A program made the translations under genes and the position numbers. This document shows, one piece after another, positions 9,992 to 34,320 of a stretch of 64,000 nt of DNA; within the stretch, counting starts at the first letter, position 1; the number at the start of each line of letters is the position of its first letter. This DNA is from Struthio camelus (taxonomy: Eukaryota > Chordata > Aves > Struthioniformes > Struthionidae), in contig NC_090968.1 in assembly GCF_040807025.1 (NCBI RefSeq), forward strand, positions 1,178,001 to 1,242,000, read 5' to 3'. The notes under the pieces are model-generated. The model had not been told where the DNA came from. It searched no databases and was given only the letters and a program-made list of their open reading frames with translations.

Positions 9992-12900
9992 ATGAGCGGC
10001 GGCCCCGGCACCCCCCGCTGTGGCGGCGGCGGTGGTGGTCGCCGTGCCGCCGCCGAGTCCCCCGCGCCGCGGCCCCTGGGCGCTTCGGGCACCCCCACGT
10101 TGGCCGCTTGCCCCGGCAACGACGATGAGCGCGAGAGGAGGCAGCGGCGGCGCTCGCGGGCCACCGACCTGCAGCTCGGCAGCACCGACTCGCCGCTGGG
10201 CCTCGTCTCCCCGGTACCCAGGTAGGTAGGGCCGGGCTGGGGTGGGGGGGGGAGGACAGCGGGGCCTGGGTGCCCGGGGGCGGCGGGGGGCGAGGCCCGG
10301 GCTCCCCCCCGCCCAGCGTGCCCCGTGTCTCCCCTCAGGCAGGTGGACACGTCGCTGCCGGCCGTCCCGCAGTGGACGAACACGCAGATCTCGGAGCACT
10401 ACTCCACCTGCATCAAGCTCTCCACCGAGAACGTGAGTCCCCCCCCGCCCCCCCCCGCGTCGCTGGGTCCCCTGGCAGCCTGCCTCGGCCGAGCGGAGGT
10501 TGCGGGAGGGCGGCAAGGGGCAGCTTGGAGCCCTGGCACCCAGCCGCACGTTGCCTCAGTTATTCCTCTTGCCAGCCCCCTGAGCTAACAGCTGGCCGTG
10601 TCACCCTTGCAAGGCAACTCTTTAGACCTCCTTTATTGCCTTTCAAGCAGGATCAAGTCAGGTGTGACATAGAGCAATGCCCTTGGCTGTAAATACCCCC
10701 GGAGGACAGTAGTTTGGGCTGTAAATACCCCCAGAGGAGAGTGGCCCTCAGAGTGGCAGATGTCATTTTCCAGGTATCCACTCTCAGCTGTGCTTTCTTT
10801 CAGAAAATCACTACCAAGAATGCATTTGGCTTACACCTGATAGACTACATGACAGAGATACTGAAACAGAAGGATTCTGAACTGACCAACTTCAAGGTGA
10901 GAGAAGTTGCTGCCAGGTTGCTGCAGTGTTTTGACTCTGACTTGCACTTAACAAAAGGTTTCATAAATGCCAAGCCTCAAATAAGCCTGCAGCAGACTGA
11001 AGGTACCTTTACTTTTAGTAAAAACATCTGGTAGAGGCAGCACAGTAACTTTTAGTATAAATTTATAGTATTGAATTCCTTTGTACTACAGAAATTAAAA
11101 GCTAAATTCTCCTCTCTGTTACATTCCTTCAAAACAAGGGCTTCTTTAAAAATAAGACTTGTGAGACTTCTGAAGTAAATATTGCATGTTATAGCCAGTA
11201 ACAGAACAAGGCTATAAAAAGAAAGTAAGTTTGTGTGACTAAGTCTAGCAGATATCAGGGACGGATCAAAATAAGAACTTGTCAGGGCAAAGACCTACTA
11301 GCTATAATAGTTTGTTGATGTTAGGAGGGAGAGGTGAATTCCTGGATGAACAAACAGCAGGGCTTTCAAGCGTGGCCTCTAGGAATCTGAGCTAGTGGTC
11401 TTAAAGGTGAGGAAACTAGGTCGGGGACAGGAAAAGGTGTGTGGGTTTTGAGTAGGCTGCCCTTCACCTTCCTGGGTGGGTCTGTGATCTGAAAAGGACA
11501 CTCAGCGTTTCCTGTGCCTTCCTCCTTTTGATTTTGTTACGTGGGTAAAATAGAATGACACAAGAGGGTGTCTCAAAAGAAGGCACAAGAGCTGGAGGAG
11601 AGCAGTCTCTCTGCAGATGCAAATGCAGATGCAAATCTTCACCCACTGTTGCTTAATCTTGGCAGGTATTCTTCTGTGTGATCCCTTCCAAGAGCCTTGA
11701 TAAAACAAACTGTAGGCTCTGCCTGGGAAGACATATCTTGACTCCTGCTGTGCCAGTAGGTCTCTGATAGGTTTCAGGATAATTCCTTTTCCAGTTGTTC
11801 AGTTTTGCTGGTAAAACACTGTGAGCATCCCTGAGAAATTCAGGTCCAGGTCCGCAGCTCGTCTTCTGTGTTTGCATCTTCTGAATGTGACTTGTTCCTT
11901 TCTAACTCTTAAAAATTGCATGCTATGTTCCTTCTGTCACCAGATAGCAGCTGGCACCCTCGATGCCAGTGCGAAGATTTATGCAGTGCGAGTGGATGCA
12001 GTCCATGCAGATGCATACAAAGTTCTTGGAGGCTTGGGCAAGGACTCGGCACCTACAAAGGATGCAGACAGCCAAGAAGGAGGTGTGCCATTGGCTCGAT
12101 TTCTGTTAAGGTGTTCCTGGTTCCACCTACAAGCAGAACAATGTCAATGTACTTACGTAGCACCTATGCATTTCAAAGCATCTCGTCCATCTGGGAGAGT
12201 CCTGCTAGCTTCATTTTTTTCAAGGGCTGGGAAATACCAAATTAGTTTGCATGGGTGCTCAAGCAGACAGAGCTGAGATGAGACCCTGAATCTGATGTTC
12301 AGTCCTGTATTCAACAATTAGTCCGGTTAGATTTGAATGCAAACCAAAGGTGGCCTAATTTGAGGCATTAAGAATGAAGTGCCCCACTCCCTGCTGTCTT
12401 TTGCTTCAAAATGAAAATGCACTCCTACAAAAAAATAGAGAAGATGAAAGGAAGTGCTGCATCCAGCCGATGAAAAATTGGTGGTTCATGCTAACAGATA
12501 CCCAGTTGGGTAATTTCATGCCTACTGTTTTTTTGTGCATGTGTTTGGCTGTACAAACTGAAGTAAAAGTTTTAAGTTGTGGCATCTCTCAGCTCTAGGG
12601 TATTTTAGCAACTTTTCTAAATGAAACTTCTTCTAATTTTCCTTTTAGGAGAAAGCACTGCATCTCCTGAGACTGGCAAGAGAGTTCAGACAAAGAAAAA
12701 GCATACGTTCAAAACCATTGAACAGAACTTGAATAACATCAACATGTCAGAGGCTCATCGCAGATCTGAGGTGGGTGAAGGGGCTGATGTAGCAGCTGCA
12801 TTCTTGTGAAAGAAAGGAGACACTCCTCATCTCTTTTTTTTTCCCTTCATCATGGCAGCCTCTTTTGGGCTCTAGCATTCACACCTATGTCTGTGAATTG

Positions 12901-15900
12901 GGCTGTTAGAGCAAGGTTGTTCCTGGTTGCGTATATCCCTCCTGCGTGAGGCAGCTGTGAGAGCTCTCTGCTAGCTGAAAAAGATGCATGGGTGTTGCTC
13001 CCTTCAAGGCTATGCTTAAAGTCTCCTGCAGAGACCAGCGCACCCCATCCGTCTGCTTGATTCTGTGCTTGATTCCATGCCTGTAGGTTGATCCCATGTT
13101 CCAGAAAACGGCAGCATCTTTTGATGAATGCAGCACAGCTGGCATTTTCCTCACTGGTCTGCGTACCCACGGCTGCCATAGTGAGCTCCTCTTTGATTCG
13201 AAAATTGTGCCTCTCCCGTCTTCTGAGACACTTGCACTGCCAAACTCTGCTCCTGTGAAAGTGACGGATTTAAAGCGTGAGTGCCAGTAACCACTAAACG
13301 ATAGGCCTATCCAGACCTTTCTATCCTTTTTAACCTCCCAGGTGTGCTCCATTTAGTCTTCAACCAGCTTGAGTTATGCTTTTATTCACTGCTTGGTTTT
13401 TCTTTCTCAGCTACCCTTTGTCACTGTTGCTCTGATCCTGCTCAAATTGAGACTTGCTGTTGAGAAAGCAGGAACCTCTTTCCTGCTTTCTCGTAGGTTT
13501 TAGATCATTCCATGTAGCTTAAACTCTGGCAGGTCTGTCATGTAGCATGTATACGTGGTCTGAGCCGCGCAGCAGTTGAGTTTGCTCCGTACTGAGGGCT
13601 GACCTTTTTAAAGTGCTTTAAGCCTGTCCACGCTACCAAACCCTACTGCTGTGACAAGATTCCCAGTGCTATGCCCACCCTTGAGTTAGGGTAGCAATTG
13701 AACTCTCCCCTTCTGCTAAGAGATGAGACCAAGTGCTTTCGCAGTGAGGCCTCTACTGTACCTTCAAGAAGAGCTGCCTGCATGTGAGGCTTTAAGAATG
13801 TTTTAAGAATGTTTTAACATCTGGAACTTGTTTTAGCTGCCAGTTGCTTTATTCTATTTCTAATTTCTCCTTTTTGCTCTCCTTGTGTCTAGCCCTGCTA
13901 GCGCAGTGTGTTGAAAAACGCCCCATCTGCTCTTCCTTGGCTGGTTTCCAGTTTACGCAGTGGGATGCTGAATCCCATGATGAGGTATGTTTGTTGGCTC
14001 TGGTTAGGGTGGGATACTTGAGCTGTATTCTCCCTGCTGCATCTCCCCCAAAGAGATGCCCAAGATAGAGAGGGCAGTGGGATGTTACTCTGTACAGCCA
14101 CTGATGTCCTGTGAGTTTTCCACTGGGCACCCTCTTGTTCCACAGTCAGTGTCAGCCCTGTTGGATAAATTTAAGAAGAGCGACCAAGTGTTTGATATCC
14201 ATGCTGAGATGGCCAGCGATGATGTGGAAGACGATATTCCCACCCTGCCAAATGACGACTTCCATGCTGACTCCCCCAACTGTACGCTAGCAGACAAAAT
14301 TGGGGAATTCACAGGAAGCCTCAAGGCCTTCGGGACAAACTGTGAGAGGAAAAGGTGAGTAGTCAGTGAAAATCCATTGCAACTGGAGAGCTGTGCTGAG
14401 AGAACCTGACTGTAGCTGAAGGAATGGGACAGTCCATGCAAGGAGTCTGTGTTTTTCTGATTCCTCTTGGATGGAGAAGAAGAATCCCAGAAACCAGGCC
14501 TGGAGCAAAGCTTCCCTTTCTCTGCCGAGTTCCTCACAGGGGGATTACAGATACTCTTAGGTGACGTAAAGAAGCCAGCTGTGCTAGTGGCTGCTGCACA
14601 AGGGTTTCTGGGTGAAGTTTTAGACTTTGGCATGAGAGACATTTTGAGAGGTTGAGGCTGATATGACGTGCCAAAAGGAGGCAAGTCAGCTTCCCTTTTA
14701 AAGGCACTTTCTGGGTTGCTGATGCCTAACTCCCACAGCATGTTGGGCTGCATGGTTTCTTCCAGTGGCAGAAGGCTGTGTGCTGAGGTCCCACTCCTGT
14801 TGTTCGGGTCTGGCTTTCCAGGATCTTTAACTTACTGTGCAAACAGTAAGTTTTCCATCTGGATATAAAGCTTCCTTTCTGCTTGAGTTCAGATATGTCC
14901 AGGAATGTATTACAGGAACATCTCTGCCCTTTTCATATGGTTTGTGCTTCCCTGGAGTGATTGCTTGCTTGCACACTCTGCTGCTCCCCAGTTTTCCGCC
15001 TGCCCTGTGGCAAATCAACCTCTGTTGTTGCAGCGGCCTCACGGACTCAGACTGTGCAACAGCCACAGGATTAAAGAGCAGGAGTTTTGCACACATGCCA
15101 GCAGAGAGAGCAGGAAGCATCTGTACAGAGCTGGTCCTGGTATTAAATGCTCGCTCTGGTCCTTGTTCAGTGGCAGCAGTGCGTCAAAGGAATGGTTTCA
15201 CTCAGTGTTGTGTATGCCCTTTCCAGAACTGATGCGGCTCCTCTGGGAGAGGGCGACATCGGTACCTTGTGCCTCCACCTCTCCATGCAACCAGGAGAAT
15301 ACTCCTACTTCAGCCCCCGAACTCTGTCAATGTGGGCTGGCCCAGAGCACTGGCGTTTCAAACCTCGCCACAAATGTACGTATTTACAGACAGCACTTAT
15401 GTTAACAATCCAGCTACTGTCCAATCATCCTCATGTTTAGAGATAGATGGCTTCCGAGTCATAAAGCAGGGACAGTCAAGATGGGGACCAGCCTGCGTGG
15501 CTCTTTTGTAGCCAGGATGGAAGCTATACTGAGTTCAGGCACCAGGAAGGCAAGCATGCTCCAAGTCTCAGGAGGGTCCTTTGGCAGCTAATGTATTCTC
15601 TATTATTTGGGTTTGTTAACGATGCTCAGAGTTGAAGGGGAGTCTCACTGCAGCAATAGACTCAATTAGCAAGAGTACTAATACAGATCCTCCTGTTGTT
15701 TCCCAGCTTCTGCATAAAAAGTAAAGATTAAAATAAACTTTCTGCTTCTATAGAAAGATAGTGTTTCCTTTAAAATGCAGAGCCAAGGACAGCAGCTCTT
15801 GCTTTTCACTAGCAAAGAGAAAAGGCCTGGTTTTTAGAAGATATGGGTGACCTTTCTGTGTGGAGTAGACCCCCAAGTAAGCATGTAGTCTTTACTCTGT

Positions 15901-18900
15901 CAAAGTCACATTGACTGTCTCTTTCTGCAGCAGATGCTGTCTCTGAAAAAGAGACCAAGAAGAATGCAAAGAAAGCGTTTGAAATAAACTTTGATGAGGA
16001 TATTGACTTTGAGGTGTATTTCCGTAAGACTAAGGTAAGCGCTGAGTTTCTGCCTCTGTCTTTTTTCTCTCACTTCTGCCATATCAGTGTGTCTTAGAAT
16101 TGTTGCCTGCAAACGGCTCACCTGGTTCTCTTGTGAAACTGGCTCCGTGCTACGCACGTTCGTTTGTGCAGGTTCTTCCGACTCCAGGTCCTGTTACAAA
16201 TAGAGAGTTTTATCAACCATGGGGTAAAGAAGAGGGCAGGATTCTTCCTGGCTAATACTCTGCCAGTAAGAGACACCCTGCAGGCCCAGTTGTGTGTCCC
16301 AGGATGCTGTGCATATGACATCAAGTGCACGGACTGGACCAGTGCTGAATTCCTCTTTGGAGGCATCTTGGACCTTCCTTCTTTCAAACAAAGACTTGTG
16401 TTCAAAGCACTTAGTTGCGCATTCATCTTGTGAGTAGTGGATGTCACATGGATAACAATAATACCTTCCACAGGCAGCTGTAACTCTAGCCAAATCCATT
16501 CTGGAAAGGAATGTGAGGAGCACCACGCTTCCGACAGACTTCAACTATGACCCTAACAACATTGTCCAGCTGTTCCTCAAACCAGCTGTCAAGGTAAGAG
16601 TCTTCTCCAAAAGCCTGTTGGCAATGGCTCCATGCACACAACCACCCTCACCATCAACTTGAAGTACTCCAGGATGCTCCTTGGGGCAAGAGACTGGCCA
16701 GCACAATCGTGAACTTGACCCTCTTGCAGATGACAAATGGGTTGAGCTTGGCTGTTGTGCTTTACGAGGGGAAAAAGGGGTTAGTGGTGAGCTGGTACCT
16801 GAGGAGGAGAAGGAGCCAGCAGGCTGGGATGGGGGAGGTGATTAATTAATTAACAAGGTACAGGCATTGTTTGGGGAAACATTTAGAGTTTTTCTATTCT
16901 CTTCCCCTGGTCCCGTCTCTGCAGCTCTGCAGGATGGCTGTGCCAGGCAGCTCAATGGATCACGAAGATGAGATCGGCGAGTATGATTACAACAACCCCA
17001 ACGACACCTCCAACTTCTGCCCTGCATTGCAGGTAAATGGTGGCAAGAAGATTTCTCTGTTGCGTGTACTTGATGTGTAGCCGGAATAACTTAGGGAGAA
17101 TCTGTGGCCAGGATTCATCGCTAGAGGAAAAGAATTGGCCTTGCAGATTGCGACAAAGCTGTAGGAGTCTCTGCACACACCTTTGTCCCTTCACTCTCTG
17201 TGGTACTGTGATAGCATCAACTAAACTCTCTAGCTTTGGTGTTTGCCAGTCAATTTGCTGCAGAAACTCCATTCCAGCCCTTCTGTGCATCTGTACTATA
17301 AAGTAGGAGTAAGTGCCACTGCCCATCGCTGCAGTCACCTCTACGCAGTGACATTTGCTTCTAGCAATACTTGCTCTCAGCTCTTTTGAGCTCCTGCTGG
17401 AGTAGATTTCTTCAGAAGCTTCAGCTTTCTGCAAAGCCGATGCAGCCTTGTGAGTGTTTGTGACAAGTCTCAGCTAATCCCGCACCGCCAGAAGAGCCCT
17501 CATCTCTCATCTCTCCATGTAAAACAGTCTTCTGATATTCTAGATCTCTCTCTTTAGGTCTAGATCTCTCTCTAGGTCTCTTTTGGTCTTAGCCTTAGCC
17601 CAGGCTAAGCACTTGGGGGAGGCTGAATAAGAAAATTCTCCCATGGGGAAGGTAGACAGGTATCCAGCTACTCTGCTGAGGGGTGGGTGCTTCTGTTAGC
17701 TGAATGGAGGACAATTCTGGCTCCTCAAAGATGCCTGTGCGGTGATCTCACTGGTACATCTGTTCTTGATCAGGCTGCAGACAGCGATGACGACAATGAC
17801 CCCGCTGAACTCATGGGCCAGACTGGGGAGTTTAACCTTACTACCCACCCTGCGAGTCAAGAGGCTGAGCTCAACGAGGATGTTGGTGGTGTTGATATCA
17901 CAACATACGGAGAGTTGAACCTTATTGCTGAGCCCCAGAAGGTAAGGATTCACATGTTATCCCCATGCTGTGAACTGCTCACTAAGCAGGTCTGGAGCAA
18001 AGCCTCTCAACACCCGAGACGATAATTTCGCTGGAACAGGATCTCCTGGGCTTGCTACTGGCCTCTTTATTCCCAGGTGGCCCTTTTGCGTAAGGGAAGA
18101 CAATTAACAATCAGGTGTTTAATAGCAGGACAGCACTCTCTGTTGTTCCCAAGGGAGAACCATGTTTTGGTTGTTCTTGTGGTCCTGACCGCGGATACGG
18201 CTGCTCCTGCTCAGTTGCTCTCAGCTAACTGCGAATGTCTGTCCTCAGGTCAATAAGATAGCAATTCAGTATGCAAAGACAGCCAAGAAAATGGACATGA
18301 AGAGGCTGAAGCAAAACATGTGGGACCTCTTGATCGATGGACAGAAGAAACAAACAGTGGCAGAGGTGAGTGTGGGGGAGGACCCCAGATGAAAATGTCT
18401 TGCCAAATACCTCAAGAGGCCTGAGGATACAGGAATGTCCTGCAGGTAACTATGCTTAGCTCCTGTGGAGACAGGCTTGGGTAAGGAGAGGAGCAATTCC
18501 TTTCCAGTAGTCTTGCTCTCGTGGAGTGGCTGGTAAGGATGGACTTTGAGCAGTGACTATACCTGCAGTACAGGAAGGTGGCACTCCTGCAGTGGTTGTT
18601 CTCTGTTCACGAGGCTGTGCTGAGTCTTTCGGAAGAAAATCTCTCTCAGCGGTGGATGTCTGTCTTTCTGCTAAACAGATCGAAAATGTGGAGAAAGAGA
18701 CAGACAAATCAGCGGTAGCGGGCGAGAAGGTCTTCAGCGGCATCACAAAGGAACTGCTCCACAGGTAGAGAGGCCCTAAATTGGGTCAGAATGAAGCTGG
18801 GGCAGACTTCAGCTGATCTTGGGCACTGACCCACCTGGGTCGGTTATGACCTGCTAACTGAACCCTGATGCTGTTTTGATCACAGATATCCTTAGTCCAT

Positions 18901-19575
18901 GCCTTTACATCATTCTAGATGGTAGCCTTGGATCTGTCAATACAGGCAGCAATCTGAAGATGACTCGCTGAGACGAGTCACTCCCCCATGATGTCTGTGA
19001 TTGATTTTCCATGCTAGTGTCTGAAATTTTAATCAGAAAATCTGTTCCCTTCACTCTCAGGGTTTGCAAGGGGGAAGCTACAGGCTTGGCGAATACCTTG
19101 CTAGCGAGAGGGGAGAAGCAGAGAAAACCAGGGACTTGGGGAGGACCTGCCACACATGCTCCATCAATAGGGTTTAAGTGCCTGGTTCCTGGCCAGTCTA
19201 ACCTCTTCCCTTCTCTTGCTCTGTTTCATAGACTGCCTTCTGTGATGGCTAAGAATCTGTCTGTCCCGCTAGCGTTCGCCTGCCTCTTGCATTTGGCAAA
19301 TGAGAAGGTAAGCACACTGCATGCAAGATGTGAGCAGTGCCTGTAAAAAGCATTGCTCTTGGTAGGAGCAGTGGGTGAAATCTCAGTGAAAAATCTCCAG
19401 GAACAAGAAAATGGGGCAGAGGTCCTGCTACGTCAGGACTTCACAACCTAAGTTTCATGCTTACCCTAAACAGGAACTGGACTCTGCTGAATGTTTTTCT
19501 TCTCTTTTTTCCCAGAATCTGAAGCTGGAGGGCACAGAAGACCTGTCTGATGTCCTAGTGAAACAAGGAGACTGA
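9992..19575 (+). CDS. NCAPH: Condensin complex subunit 2 (CAP-H, kleisin)
   Basis: This is the kleisin of condensin I, which bridges the SMC2 and SMC4 heads and carries the HEAT subunits during mitotic chromosome compaction. Coding exons: 9992-10221, 10339-10432, 10804-10896, 11944-12082, 12649-12770, 13087-13276, 13893-13984, 14146-14354, 15227-15375, 15931-16034, 16474-16593, 16925-17032, 17774-17941, 18249-18365, 18679-18764, 19232-19307, 19516-19575. They total 718 codons plus TGA; human is 741. Diagnostic matches to human include [14 protein letters not shown] and [16 protein letters not shown] (N-terminal SMC2-neck motif), [48 protein letters not shown], and the C-terminal winged-helix part [14 protein letters not shown]...[19 protein letters not shown]. 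The ATG follows GCCAAG, a good Kozak context, and no upstream in-frame ATG is present. All introns are GT-AG and phases agree throughout. The gene spans only 10 kb. Identity is certain; individual splice sites are high confidence. Confidence 0.97.
10685..10742. repeat. Short direct duplication in NCAPH intron 2
   Basis: The motif GGCTGTAAATACCCCC(G/A)GAGGA occurs at 10685 and again 32 bp later, a recent-looking tandem duplication inside an intron. Confidence 0.75.
13462..13492. repeat. Perfect 13-bp hairpin in NCAPH intron 6
   Basis: Arms 13462-13474 and 13480-13492 are perfect reverse complements with a 5-nt loop. It is too short for a miRNA precursor, and no function is claimed. Confidence 0.7.
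17541..17580. repeat. Short tandem duplication in NCAPH intron 12
   Basis: TAGATCTCTCTCTTTAGGTC is followed directly by a near copy, TAGATCTCTCTCTAGGTC, in the intron before exon 13. Confidence 0.7.
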
Positions 19576-20043
19576 GCCCTGGGCAAAGCAGCTCACTGAG
19601 GCCGGCCCTACAGGACAGAGCTCGGCTCTCCCAGCTGACCGGTGCTCGCTCTGGACTTTCTCATCAGTGGGAGATTTTTCCCTCGTTCCAGCAGCAGCAT
19701 TGCTGAGAAATCCCACTGGTGTCTGCACCTCAGGAAGACTTTTAAATCATGGATGCCCAATCTAAACATAACGCCCTCATAGGGATGGACAGTTGCAGCT
19801 CAGCCGGCCTGGCTCTTGTCACCTTGGATCCATCACCTCTTTCCTTGGGCCTTGGTAGCAAAGTTCCTCAATCTCACTGTGAACTGCCAGTGCCTGCTAG
19901 CAAAGGGCCCCTGTGTGTGTTGCTGTCTGCCTGTCTAATTTCCAGTACATGGACTGACTGTTATTCATGTCTCCAGGTCCTCCTGTAGTCTTATTCCTTT
20001 GCCTGTTCATCGCCTGAAATGATTTACCTTTTGTACTGAGCTT

Positions 20044-20049
20044 AATAAA
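20044..20049 (+). terminator. NCAPH: NCAPH polyadenylation signal
   Basis: The first AATAAA downstream of the NCAPH stop codon gives a 3' UTR of about 490 nt. A second AATAAA on the same strand at 20314-20319 could give a longer form that reaches towards the convergent kinase gene. Confidence 0.75.
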
Positions 20050-20736
20050 TTGCTACAGACTTTTTAGATGGGCCTTTGAGATGGGGAAAGAGGAATCTCA
20101 GACGGAAAAGAGGTAAAACAGACAAGGTGGGTGGAGAGCAGCTCTGACTTACATGCACAGTCCATGCATGTAACTGCACCTCCTCATGCACTTGAGGAGG
20201 TGCAGAGGGGTGCGACTGCCATAGAACCCTTCCTTCTACCGCAGGCAGCTCACAGCATGGATGAGAGGGGATTTTTTTTCAGTAAAATAGTGACAAATAG
20301 TCTTTTCTTAACAAATAAAAGATGTATTTCCTTGAGTTGCAACTCAGCTGAAGGGTGATCCAGCAGGACAGGCGCATACTGGAGGCACCAGCAATACCTG
20401 CGTATCCATGGCTTCAAGATCTGCCCGGTGACTTCCACTGAGGGGCTTCCAGGGCCATTCCAGGTGGTAGCAGCTGTTTCGTCCTGGCTCTTCCAGCACA
20501 GGGAGACCAGGCTGCACAGGAGGAACCGAGGAGGGCTCGAACACACACCCCTTTTGTCTCTGCCATCCCCGCGATCCACGCTGCGTCCTGGCCTGGTTGC
20601 CCCGTGTAGGCTGGCCATAGCTCAGTGTCCTGGGGCTGCCCCACCTCGCATTTTCTACAGCTACTTTCGGCTCCAGTCCCTGGGAGGCTGCCAGCGGCCA
20701 CCGCTCTCGCTCTTCCCCAGAAGCCACAGTGTAGGA

Positions 20737-32400
<11,664 letters not shown>

Positions 32401-32427
32401 AAATGCAATTTATTTCCAGCCTGACAC

Positions 32428-32442
32428 TGTCCTCTAGTGGCA
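32428..32442 (-). promoter_or_regulatory. CTCF-like motif
   Basis: The plus strand reads TGTCCTCTAGTGGCA, close to the reverse complement of the CTCF core (GCGCCCTCTAGTGG). It lies between the head-to-head kinase and ARID5A promoters, a plausible insulator position. This is a single motif match without binding data. Confidence 0.35.
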
Positions 32443-33679
32443 TGCGGGCAACAAAAGGGAATTTATTATAGTGTCCGGCCGGGTGGGAAGAAAAACTATA
32501 AAACCCTCCTGCCCAGCTGGATGCGGCTCCTTGTGCCCTGCCGGGAGGAGCAGGAGGGAGGAAAGCGGCAGGGAGCCGGTCGGTGCGCTTTGTGCTAGGG
32601 GAAACCGAGGCTGAGCTTTTGTACAAATCGATATTGCCCGATCTCACCGTCCCTTGAAGAATTTCCCAGCCCGGGAGGACCCGGAGGCTGTTTACTGGCG
32701 GGATTTCTCTTTCTCGCTCTGACTGGCAGCTCTGAGTCAGGCCTCGCGGGCGCGCTTTCCGGTAACGAAAGGGTTAACGCCGCCGTCGGAAACACCTCGC
32801 CACTCATCTCTGCCCTGCGCGGCGCCCGGTTTCAGCATCGGGGCCCGTCGGGGCCCGTCGGGGCACCCCTCAACCCCGCCGGCTCCCGCTGCCCCCCCCC
32901 CCCCCGCCCGCCGCCGGCGGCTCGAGGTTTTCCCACGGCGCCCCGCCGCGCACCCGCGGAGCCGGCGAGCGCAGCCGCCGCGTCCCCCCCGCCCCGTCCC
33001 CGCGTCCCTCTGTCCCGCCGCTTCTGCTTCCTCCGCGCCCCCGGCTGCCGGGTCCGGGATGACTCACGGGGGATTTTTTTTGGGGCTCTTTCGCAGCTCC
33101 GGCGCAAGGCGGAGGGGGATTCTGCGAGCCCGGCCGGGAGCTCGGACCTGGCCACGTCCCCTGCCCCCCCCCCCCCGACACTGGGGACACTGGGGACACT
33201 GGGCGCCGCGGCCAGCCCCGGGCACGGATGCTCTGGCCGCGGATAAGTCCATCTCCGCTCCGAATGGCCGGTTTGAGATGATTTTCTTGCCAGCGCCCGG
33301 CGGCGCTGCCTCGGGATAATCCAGCCGTCCAAAGCGAAACAAAAAGGGATTGATTAAAAAAAAAGAAAAAGGAAAAGCAATGTGCAAGCGAGAGGTGCTG
33401 AAGGGTCAGGATGACCCCGCTGCCCGCCGCAGCCGCGCTCCCGGCCCGGCCCCGGCGGCAGCCCCGCTCCGGCAGCGCGTCCCCGCGGGGCACCGGGACC
33501 GGAGCGGCCGCGGCCACGGACCCGGCCGGGGCACCGGGCCGGGAGCAGCCGGGCCGGGGTGGGGGGGAACCGCGCTGGAAATCCCTGCACACTCATTCAG
33601 CGAGGCAGCGGGCTCCCCGCCGGCGAGAGCCCCAAAAAGTCCGGGCGTTCCGGTAACGAAAGAGTCAATCGCGCACATG

Positions 33680-33703
33680 TACACACACACGCACACACAC
33701 ACA

Positions 33704-33738
<35 letters not shown>

Positions 33739-33740
33739 GC
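33680..33740. repeat. (CA)n microsatellite
   Basis: About 60 bp of CA repeat with CG interruptions. It is a Z-DNA-prone tract within the orphan CpG island. Confidence 0.9.
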
Positions 33741-34241
33741 CACTTCCCTGAGTGGGGGATGACTCATCCCCCAGCCCTTCATCCCCGATAGAAGTAACAC
33801 AAGCAAACCACAGCGCTCTTCCTCCGGCCTCGCCGATGCACCGCCCGCCGCTCGCCCGCTGAAGCCGGTGAGTTCGGGCGACCCGGGGCCGGGCAGAGGG
33901 GGGAGGAATTTCGCGATGGCGACCGGACCGGGAAAGCTTCGGGATGCTACCGGGAAGGATTTCGGGATACGACTTGACGGCAGGCTTCAGCCCCGCTAGA
34001 GCGCTTCCCCCCCCCCCCGCCCCCAACACCCCGCGCAGCTGAGGCCCGACACACTCAGCGCACGCACGGAGCGGCAGTGCTGCCTGAGTGCGGGGACGGG
34101 ACGAGGACGGCACGAACCTTTCCGGGGGTGGCGGAAACGGGTCTTTTTACTCTATAAGGGTGGGGGGGTCCCGAACAGCACCCCCCCCCCGGGGCTCCAG
34201 CACCCGGGTCCGGACAAAGCCGTCTCCGGGGCGGGCTGGAG

Positions 34242-34320
34242 CCGCCGGGGCCGGGGCCGGGGCCGGAGCTGGGACCGGGGCCGGGACCGGGGCCGGAGCC
34301 GGGGCCGGGACCGGGGCAGC
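34242..34320. repeat. GGGGCC/GGGACC minisatellite
   Basis: Irregular repeats of CCGGGGCCGGGACCGGGGCCGG type run for about 75 bp at the edge of the orphan CpG island. The G-runs could form quadruplexes. Confidence 0.75.

Noticed and set aside
9731-10549. Minus-strand frames of 227-272 codons across the NCAPH promoter and first exons
   Set aside because: They are Gly/Pro/Arg/Ala-rich translations of CpG-island DNA with no family resemblance. They cross real NCAPH exons and introns.
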